From contig NZ_JBHUNT010000001.1 of the NCBI RefSeq assembly GCF_042685745.1, forward strand, positions 1,178,001-1,242,000: 64,000 nucleotides of DNA. The letters are read 5' to 3'. The notes under the pieces are model-generated. The model had not been told where the DNA came from. It saw only the letters and a list, made by a program, of their open reading frames with translations, and searched no databases. Below, piece by piece: positions 43,051 through 49,393 of this stretch. The first letter of the stretch is position 1, and each line of letters opens with the position of its first letter. The translations under genes were made by a program, and so were the position numbers. The DNA is from Prauserella_A oleivorans. GTDB taxonomy: Bacteria; Actinomycetota; Actinomycetes; Mycobacteriales; Pseudonocardiaceae.

Positions 43051-44505
43051 TCAGCCGATGTTCAGCGCCATGTACTTGGTCTCCAGGTACTCGTCGATGC
43101 CCTCGTTGCCGCCCTCGCGGCCGAAGCCGGACGCCTTGATCCCGCCGAACGGCGCCGCCGGGTTCGAGACCAGTCCGGTGTTGATGCCCACCATGCCGGT
43201 CTCGAACGCCTCGCCGACCCGGACGGCGCGGTCCAGATCGCGGGTGAAGACGTAGCCGACCAGCCCGTACTCGGTGTCGTTGGCCTGGGCGACGGCCTCG
43301 TCCTCGGTGCGGAACGTGGTGATCGGCGCGACCGGCCCGAACACCTCCTCGCGCAGGATCCGGGCGTCGGCGGGCACGTCGGCCAGCACGGTCGGGCGGT
43401 AGAAGAACCCCTTGCCCTCCAGCGGCTCGCCACCGGTCCGCACGTTCGCGCCGCGGCCACGGGCGTCCTCGACGAGCTCGCTCACGGTCTCCCGCTGGCC
43501 CGCGTTGACGAGCGGTCCGACGCTGACCCCGTCCTCCGTGCCGTGCCCGATGCGCAGCGCGGCCATCTCCTCGGAGAGCCGCCGCGTGAACTCCTCGGCG
43601 ATCGGCTCCGCGACGTGGAACCGGTTCGCCGCGACGCAGGATTCGCCGTTGTTGCGCATCTTCGCCGTCACCGCGCCGCGCACGGCCGTGTCCAGGTCGG
43701 CGTCCTCGAACACCACGAACGCCGCGTTGCCACCGAGTTCCATCGACATGCGCTGCAGGTTCGGTGCGCACTGCTCGACGAGCTTGCGGCCCACCTCGGT
43801 GGAACCGGTGAACGACATCTTGCGCACGCGCGCGTCGGCGAGGACGGGGCCGACGATCCGGCTCGCGGACGTGCTCGGCACGACGTTGAGCACACCATTG
43901 GGCAGCCCGGCCTCGCGGAGCAGCTCGGCGAGGTTCAGCATCGACAGCGGAGTCAGCTGCGGCGGCTTGACGATCATGGTGCAGCCTGCCGCGACGGCGG
44001 GACCGATCTTGCGTGTGCCCATCGCGAGCGGGAAATTCCATGGCGTGATGAGCAGGCACGGCCCCACCGGTTGCCGGGTGACGAGCGCCCGCCCGCCGCC
44101 GCCCGCGGGGTTGCGCGTGTAGCGGCCGTCGATGCGGACCGCCTCCTCGGAGAACCAGCGGAAGAACTCCGCCGCGTAGCTGACCTCGGCCCGCGATTCG
44201 GTGAGGCTCTTGCCCATCTCGAGCGTCATCAGCCGCGCGAGGTCGTCGGCACGTTCGGTCATCAGCTCCCACGCCCTGCGCAGGATCTCGCCTCGCTCGC
44301 GTGGCGCGGTGGCCGCCCAGCTGTCTTGTGCGGCGGCGGCCGCCTCGACGGCGGCTTCGGCGTCGGCGGCCTGACCGTCGGCCACCTCGCACAGCCGCTC
44401 CTCGTTACCCGGATCGTCCACCCCGAACGTGCTCGACCCGGTGGCGTCCTGCCACTTGCCGTCGATCAACAGCTGCTTGGGTATGCGCGCGATGATGTCA
44501 CCCAT
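43051..44505 (-). CDS. gabD: succinate-semialdehyde dehydrogenase (NAD(P)+)
   Basis: A 484-residue aldehyde dehydrogenase. It has PWNFPLAMGTRKIGPAVAAG, FTGSTEVGRKL, the Glu site ELGGNAAFVVFEDADLD, catalytic Cys in NNGESCVAANRF and the C-terminal FGREGGNEGIDEYLETKYM. The GESC and C-terminal GIDEYLETKY text is typical of succinate-semialdehyde dehydrogenases. It would feed succinate from GABA or related compounds into the TCA cycle. It is convergent with the coiled-coil gene; the 127-bp gap is rich in ACCGGCA motifs. Confidence 0.9.
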   Translation of the reverse strand: MGDIIARIPKQLLIDGKWQDATGSSTFGVDDPGNEERLCEVADGQAADAEAAVEAAAAAQDSWAATAPRERGEILRRAWELMTERADDLARLMTLEMGKSLTESRAEVSYAAEFFRWFSEEAVRIDGRYTRNPAGGGGRALVTRQPVGPCLLITPWNFPLAMGTRKIGPAVAAGCTMIVKPPQLTPLSMLNLAELLREAGLPNGVLNVVPSTSASRIVGPVLADARVRKMSFTGSTEVGRKLVEQCAPNLQRMSMELGGNAAFVVFEDADLDTAVRGAVTAKMRNNGESCVAANRFHVAEPIAEEFTRRLSEEMAALRIGHGTEDGVSVGPLVNAGQRETVSELVEDARGRGANVRTGGEPLEGKGFFYRPTVLADVPADARILREEVFGPVAPITTFRTEDEAVAQANDTEYGLVGYVFTRDLDRAVRVGEAFETGMVGINTGLVSNPAAPFGGIKASGFGREGGNEGIDEYLETKYMALNIG

Positions 44506-44590
44506 TTCCGGGGGCTACCCCGCGGATCCGGGCATGACACGAGATCAACCCCGTGCAACCCGGGCGGCGTTCCGGCACGTCTTGCCGGGC

Positions 44591-45085
44591 ATGCGCCGTC
44601 TTTCCCTACTCCTGTTGCTGCTGATCGCCGGCTGCGGCAGCTCGCTCGGCCCCGGGGTTGCCGGCCAGTCGTGTTCCGCGATCGGTGCGCCACGGGGCAT
44701 CGGTGTCGACATCGCCCGCCAGGCCTCCGGGCGCGTGGCGCAGTCGGCGACGATCGAGGCGTGCTGGGACGGCCGGTGCCGCACGTACGCGGTCCGGCTC
44801 GTCCCGGCCACCACGGCCGGCGACCCGACGTGCGCCGGCGACATCTGCTCCGCCCGCGTGCGGGAGACCGGCGGGCGGCACGGGTTCGCCGCCATCCCCG
44901 ACCTGCCACGGCAGCCGGTGCGGGTGACGCTCGTCGTCGCTGGTGCGACCGGGCCGGACCTGGTGCGCAGGACGGTGGTCGTCACGCCCACGCCGGCGTA
45001 CCCGAACGGCCCGGACTGCGGCGCCGGTGGCCCGGTCGCCTCCCTCGCCGTCGATGCGACCGGAGCCGTCGGTTTCCGCACGTGA
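44591..45085 (+). CDS. small secreted lipoprotein, unknown
   Basis: A 164-residue protein: MRRLSLLLLLLIAGCGSS with the lipobox IAGC (Cys15). The mature part is beta-rich with cysteine pairs (CSAIG, ACWDGRC, TCAGDIC, DCGAGG). An in-frame upstream start exists but the signal peptide fixes ATG 44591. Divergent from gabD. The family is not recognised. Confidence 0.78.
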   Translation: MRRLSLLLLLLIAGCGSSLGPGVAGQSCSAIGAPRGIGVDIARQASGRVAQSATIEACWDGRCRTYAVRLVPATTAGDPTCAGDICSARVRETGGRHGFAAIPDLPRQPVRVTLVVAGATGPDLVRRTVVVTPTPAYPNGPDCGAGGPVASLAVDATGAVGFRT

Positions 45086-45206
45086 CGCGCATCCTCCGGA
45101 CACCGGCGCCGACGGAAACGACCGCAGGCCCGCACCGAGGAGGGCGAGCGCCGCCACCGCGCCGGACTCGACGTGGTGTCGGCCGCGCCACGGCAGCTAC
45201 ACTCTG

Positions 45207-45222
45207 TTCACGAAGTTGTGAA
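45207..45222. promoter_or_regulatory. palindrome upstream of MarR/GbsR gene
   Basis: TTCAC (45207-45211) and GTGAA (45218-45222) form an inverted repeat across 6 bp, 60 bp before the regulator's start. It is a plausible autoregulatory site. Confidence 0.4.
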
Positions 45223-45282
45223 ACGATCAAAGGTTTGTGGGCTGGAGAGGGTACCGGCACCGGCTCGGAGAGGATGTCCGGT

Positions 45283-45795
45283 ATGGCGCAGCGTGAACCG
45301 GCTACCGAACGCGACGAGAACGCCGTGGCCAAGTACGTGGAGAACCTCGGCCTCGCCCTCAACCAGATCGGCCTACCGCGCATGCCCGCGCGGGTGTTCG
45401 CCGCGCTGAGCACGTCCGACAGCGGCCGGATGACGGCCGCCGAGCTGGGACAGACGCTGTCGGTGAGCCCCGCGGCCGTGTCCGGTGCGGTCCGCTACCT
45501 CGAGCAGATGGGCCTCATCGCCAAGGAGCGCGAACCCGGGGCGCGCCGCGATCACTACCGCCTCTACGACGACTTCTGGTTCGCCTCGATGCTCAAGCGC
45601 GAGCGCATGATCACGCTCTGGCGGGACGCCACGCTGGAGGGAGTCGACGCGCTGGGCGCCGACACCCCGGCGGGCAGGCGCGTCGCGCACATGGCCGACT
45701 TCCTCGACTTCCTGACGCGCGAGATCCCCATCCTGTTCGACCGCTGGCAGAAGGAGCGGGGGCCGGGCCGGTCCACCCGAACCGGCGACGGGTAG
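45283..45795 (+). CDS. MarR/GbsR-family transcriptional regulator
   Basis: A 170-residue winged-helix regulator: MPARVFAALSTSDSGRMTAAELGQTLSVSPAAVSGAVRYLEQMGLI is the DNA-binding region (described by its key words AAELGQTLSVSPAAVSG), followed by REPGARRDHYRLYDD and a helical C-terminus with EIPILFDRWQKE. This is the GbsR-like group often set next to drug transporters. ATG 45283 has ggagagg at good spacing; ATG 45274 is in frame but overlaps that site. Confidence 0.88.
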   Translation: MAQREPATERDENAVAKYVENLGLALNQIGLPRMPARVFAALSTSDSGRMTAAELGQTLSVSPAAVSGAVRYLEQMGLIAKEREPGARRDHYRLYDDFWFASMLKRERMITLWRDATLEGVDALGADTPAGRRVAHMADFLDFLTREIPILFDRWQKERGPGRSTRTGDG

Positions 45796-45891
45796 AGCGG
45801 TCTGCCGAAAAAGTTGGACGGAGCGTGTATCTGAGGCCGGACCCGCTGCCTCCTATGGGCGACGAGGATCGCTCACTACCGGGAGGCCGTC

Positions 45892-47052
45892 ATGAGTGCC
45901 GGCAGCGGCGACCCCGCCTGTGCGGCGGAGCTCGCGGGTCTGCGCGACTCGCTGTCCGCGCTCGGGAACCCGTGGCACTGCGGGGAGACCAGGCTGAGCA
46001 GGCTGTCCCGGGACGCGCGCCGCTCGCGGCTGGGCGTGCCGCCGCCGTCGGCCGACGAGCTCAGCGCACGCCGCGACGTGCCGGGGCGCATGGCGGAGGC
46101 CGCGCTCGCCGTCGCGGGGCAGTCGTGCACGGCCCGGCACGCTCCGACACCGCACCTGCCGAAGACCTTCGACCTGCGTGATGTCGGCGGCCGGTGTTAC
46201 GTCACCGACGTCAAGGACCAGGGTGAGATCGGGTCGTGCAGCGCGTTCGGCACCATCGCCGCCCTGGAGACCACCGCCGCCTACACGCGCGGGTGTCCGG
46301 GGCTGCGGCTGAACCTCTCCGAGGCGCACCTGTACTTCGGCCATGCCGCGGCGCGGGAGGCCATCACGCCGGACGGCACGTGGCCGGACGAGCTGTTCGC
46401 CGACTGCGCGGGTATCGGCGTGACGTTCGAGGACTACTACCCCTACGACGACGGAGGCGCCGGCGCGCTGAACCCCGGCTGGCGGCACCGGTTCGCGAAG
46501 GCCGACGATGTGGTGGACCTCAGCCGCGACCCGGCCGCCATCAAGCAGCACATCTACGGCTACGGCGCCGTCACGGCGTGCCTGGTGGTCTACGACGACC
46601 TGTTCCACTACACCGGCGGCGTCTACCGGCACACCACCGAGGAGACCAGCGGCGGGCACTGCGTCGCCCTCATCGGCTGGGACGACGACGCCGGCTGCTG
46701 GATCGCCAAGAACTCGTGGGGCACCGAGTGGGGTGAAGGCGGCTACCTGCGCATCGCGTACGGCGAGGCCTACATCGAGGACTACCCCACCACGCGGCCG
46801 ACCACCCTCGGCTGCACCGGCGTGAGCCTGCGCGCGTGGTTGCACCCGCAGCGCACGCTCGGGCTCTACGCCAGCGCACACGACGCCACCGGCTGGGCCT
46901 ACCTGGAGCACCTCGGGTGGACGAGGCTCTCGGCGGGTCCGGACGACCTCGCCGGCGCGCTGACCTCGCTCGGCAGCGCGCGGATCAGCGGGCGTCCGAT
47001 CGCGCCGTTCATCGACAACGACGAGCTCGGTGCGTTCCAGTTCGCGCACTGA
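45892..47052 (+). CDS. papain-like (C1) cysteine protease with C-terminal GW-RL domain
   Basis: A 386-residue protease with no signal peptide. The C1 core runs from about residue 90 (FDLRDVGGRCYVTDVKDQG). Catalytic residues are Cys116 in QGEIGSCSAFG, His256 in SGGHCVALIGWDDD and Asn274 in AKNSWGTEWGEGGY. The papain disulfide cysteine before GSC is replaced by Ile113, and the Trp after the catalytic Cys by Ser. The N-terminal 90 residues look like a prodomain. Residues about 320-386 form a separate domain (GWAYLEHLGWTRLSAG) that resembles the C-terminus of the next gene's product. It is followed by that repeat protein after 25 bp. Confidence 0.9.
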   Translation: MSAGSGDPACAAELAGLRDSLSALGNPWHCGETRLSRLSRDARRSRLGVPPPSADELSARRDVPGRMAEAALAVAGQSCTARHAPTPHLPKTFDLRDVGGRCYVTDVKDQGEIGSCSAFGTIAALETTAAYTRGCPGLRLNLSEAHLYFGHAAAREAITPDGTWPDELFADCAGIGVTFEDYYPYDDGGAGALNPGWRHRFAKADDVVDLSRDPAAIKQHIYGYGAVTACLVVYDDLFHYTGGVYRHTTEETSGGHCVALIGWDDDAGCWIAKNSWGTEWGEGGYLRIAYGEAYIEDYPTTRPTTLGCTGVSLRAWLHPQRTLGLYASAHDATGWAYLEHLGWTRLSAGPDDLAGALTSLGSARISGRPIAPFIDNDELGAFQFAH

Positions 47053-47077
47053 GTCTTTCCGATCGCAGGGAGAGAGC

Positions 47078-47713
47078 ATGACCGACGACACGGCCGCCCC
47101 TCAGGTGGAGGAGGAGCCGGCGGACAAGCCGGTCGAGCCGGGCCAGGAGGCGCCACCGGTGGTGCCGCCGACGGGCTGGGACCCGTACTCGCCGCCACGT
47201 GGCTGGGACCCGTACAGCCCGCCGCCGCGGGGTTGGGATCCGTATTCGCCGCCGCCCGGGGTGCGCACTCCGACCGGCTGGGACCCGTACTCCCCGCCCA
47301 CCGGCTGGGATCCGTATTCGCCGCCGCCGCGTGGCTGGGATCCCTACTCCCCGCCGCCCGCGGGTTGGGATCCGTATTCGCCGCCGCCGCGAGGTTGGGA
47401 TCCCTACTCGCCGCCGCCGGCCGGCTGGGATCCGTACAGCCCGCCGCCCGTCGCGCAGCCCGCGCGGCTGACCGGCAACGGGGCGCCGGGCGGAGGCTGG
47501 GTGACGGGCCGGCTGATCACCCAGCTGTGGTCGTCGAGTGGGTCGCCGGGTGTGTGGGCGGCCGTCGCCGGAATCGGCTGGAAGCGCCTCGCGCCCGGCT
47601 CGGAATCCGGGGAGAGCCACCTGACGCCGCTCGCGCTGCTGGCGAGGAACTACCGCCTGCCGGTGTCGTACCACGAGGACGCACGCGGGCAGATCGACCA
47701 GCTGGTGGTCTGA
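47078..47713 (+). CDS. GWDPYSPPP-repeat protein with C-terminal GW-RL domain
   Basis: A 211-residue protein of unknown function. After an acidic N-terminus (DDTAAPQVEEEPADK), residues 33-124 hold nine copies of (R/A/T)GWDPYSPP(P), separated once by GVRTP. Codons vary among copies (GAC/GAT, TCG/TCC/AGC), so the peptide rather than the DNA is conserved. Residues 141-211 form a compact domain (WAAVAGIGWKRLAPG, LALLARNYRLPV, GQIDQLVV) similar to the C-terminus of the preceding protease. No signal peptide or membrane segment. It could be a substrate, scaffold or secreted surface repeat. ATG 47078 has agggagagagc upstream. Confidence 0.85.
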   Translation: MTDDTAAPQVEEEPADKPVEPGQEAPPVVPPTGWDPYSPPRGWDPYSPPPRGWDPYSPPPGVRTPTGWDPYSPPTGWDPYSPPPRGWDPYSPPPAGWDPYSPPPRGWDPYSPPPAGWDPYSPPPVAQPARLTGNGAPGGGWVTGRLITQLWSSSGSPGVWAAVAGIGWKRLAPGSESGESHLTPLALLARNYRLPVSYHEDARGQIDQLVV

Positions 47714-47829
47714 CCCGCGTGATCAGGCAGGTGGTGGCCGACAGTCGAGGGGGCCGTCGGCCACCACCGCCGCAGGAAAAGGGACCGCTCCGGCGGAACC
47801 GATGGGGGCGAAAAGGAATCGGAGGAGTA

Positions 47830-48180
47830 GTGGCACTGGTCCGGCTCGCGCAGTCCGATGCGGGGACGACGGCGGAGTTGCGCGTGGGCGACACCGTGGA
47901 GCTGCGGCTCCCGGAGGTTCGCACGTCGGGTTACCAGTGGTCACTGCGCCTGCCGAGGGGAGTCCGGCTGGTCGGCGACGAGTACGTCCTTGGGGGTGTC
48001 GACCAACCGGCGCGGGGGCCCGAGGGGGAGTGGCCGCCCGGGAAAGGTGGGGTCCGCCGGCTGGCGCTGGACGTGCTCAGCGCCGGCCGGCACCTCATCG
48101 AGGCCGAGCTGGCGCGGCCGTGGGAGAGCCGGCCGCGCCGCTCGGTCACCTTTGTCCTATCCGCTAGTCCGAACGAGTGA
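47830..48180 (+). CDS. chagasin-like (I42) cysteine-protease inhibitor
   Basis: A 116-residue beta-rich protein with the three loop motifs of chagasin-family inhibitors in the right order: TSGYQW (32-37, family NPTTGYxW), GKGGVRR (71-77, family GxGG) and RPWE (96-99, family RPW). Chagasins block papain-like enzymes by wedging these loops into the active site. It lacks a signal peptide, so it would act in the same compartment as the protease encoded 780 bp upstream. GTG 47830 follows ggaggag closely; an in-frame GTG at 47719 is possible. Confidence 0.78.
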   Translation: MALVRLAQSDAGTTAELRVGDTVELRLPEVRTSGYQWSLRLPRGVRLVGDEYVLGGVDQPARGPEGEWPPGKGGVRRLALDVLSAGRHLIEAELARPWESRPRRSVTFVLSASPNE

Positions 48181-48279
48181 GCAATGTCTGCCGGATGCGT
48201 ACCGCCCCTCATGAATGCCCGCGAGACCGAGATACTGCTTGCGCCGACTTGAAGAGTTCGAGACCAGAGGGCGGACGCG

Positions 48280-48885
48280 GTGACCGACGCCAAGACCGCA
48301 GAGGCGAACCCTCCCTGGGAAGGGTTGCAAGGACACGAGCTGTACGCGGCCTGCATGCACGAGGCACGTGCGGGCAACCGCGAGGCGATGAACCGGCTCG
48401 TCGCGGAACTGACCCCACTGGTGTGGCAGGTCGCCCGCGGCAACGGACTCGACCGGCACGTCGCCGAGGACGTGGTCCAGACCGTGTGGCTGGCGCTCTT
48501 CCGCAGCCTGGACACGCTCGCCGACCCCAAGGCGCTCGCCGCCTGGCTCATCACGACCACTCGGCGGGAGTCACGCAAGGTGGGCAGCCGCAAGCCGCAA
48601 CCGGTGCCGCTCACCGACGAGCTCGCCGACACGATGCCCAGTACCCAGCCCGCGCCCGAAGCCGAGGTCCTGCGCGCCGAACGCGACCGCAGGCTGTGGG
48701 CCGCCTTCGAGATGCTTCCGCAGCGGTGTCAGGAGTTGCTGCGGCTGACCGTGCTCGGTGGCCGTGCCGAGTACCGCCTCGTCGCGGATGCATTGCGCAT
48801 GCCTCACGGCAGCATCGGACCCACCCGCGGCCGGTGCCTCGACCGGATGCGGGGACTGCTGGACGCTCAAGGGGGCAGCGTATGA
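48280..48885 (+). CDS. ECF-type sigma-70 RNA polymerase sigma factor
   Basis: A 201-residue sigma factor. Region 2 (about 20-100) has LYAACMHEARAGNREAMNRLVAEL, VAEDVVQTVWLALFRSLDTL and ALAAWLITTTRRE. Region 4 (about 135-195) has RLWAAFEMLPQRCQELLRLTVLG and the helix-turn-helix YRLVADALRMPHGSIGPTRGRCLDRMR. GTG 48280. The stop overlaps the next gene as ATGA. No recognisable anti-sigma factor follows; the small protein downstream occupies that position. Confidence 0.92.
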   Translation: MTDAKTAEANPPWEGLQGHELYAACMHEARAGNREAMNRLVAELTPLVWQVARGNGLDRHVAEDVVQTVWLALFRSLDTLADPKALAAWLITTTRRESRKVGSRKPQPVPLTDELADTMPSTQPAPEAEVLRAERDRRLWAAFEMLPQRCQELLRLTVLGGRAEYRLVADALRMPHGSIGPTRGRCLDRMRGLLDAQGGSV

Positions 48886-49346
48886 ACGAGGGAAGCACCT
48901 ACCCGGACGACCGGACGCTGCTCGCGGAGCTCGACCGGCTCGTCGACGAGCTGGACCCGCCGCCGGACGGCCTCGTCGAGCGCGTCCAGTTCGCGCTGGA
49001 GCTGGAGAACCTCGACGTCGAGGTCGCGCGGTGGGAACGCGCCGACGAGCTCGCCGGCGTCCGCAGTGTCGCCCAGGGAACGATCACGTTCACGGTCAGC
49101 GACCTCACCGTCATGATCAACCTCACCAAGGTGGGCTTCGGGCACCGGATCGACGGCTGGCTGGTGCCGGAGGGTGAGTACACAGTGGAGGTCCGGGTGG
49201 CCGGTCATGACTCGGTCACCACGGTCGCGGATGACGGTGGCCGCTTCGTGCTTCACGACGTCCCCCGCGGAACCACCCAAATAGTGGTGTACATCGACCG
49301 AAATTCGTGTCGCAGAACCGTTGTCACGCCAGCTGTTGTGCTGTAA
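48882..49346 (+). CDS. small protein with carboxypeptidase-regulatory-like beta domain
   Basis: A 154-residue protein. Residues 1-50 are helical and acidic (LLAELDRLVDELDPPPDGLVERVQFALELE). Residues 55-154 look like a beta-sandwich of the carboxypeptidase-regulatory type (IDGWLVPEGEYTVEVRVAG, TTVADDGGRFVLHDVPRGTTQIVVYI). It is translationally coupled to the sigma factor and lies 47 bp before the CHAT gene. It may be a target, adaptor or sigma-controlling partner; this is inference. Confidence 0.75.
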   Translation: MNEGSTYPDDRTLLAELDRLVDELDPPPDGLVERVQFALELENLDVEVARWERADELAGVRSVAQGTITFTVSDLTVMINLTKVGFGHRIDGWLVPEGEYTVEVRVAGHDSVTTVADDGGRFVLHDVPRGTTQIVVYIDRNSCRRTVVTPAVVL

Positions 49347-49393
49347 AAGAGCCGGTTGCGTCCGGGGGTGGTCGATGTGCTCCCATAGACGCC

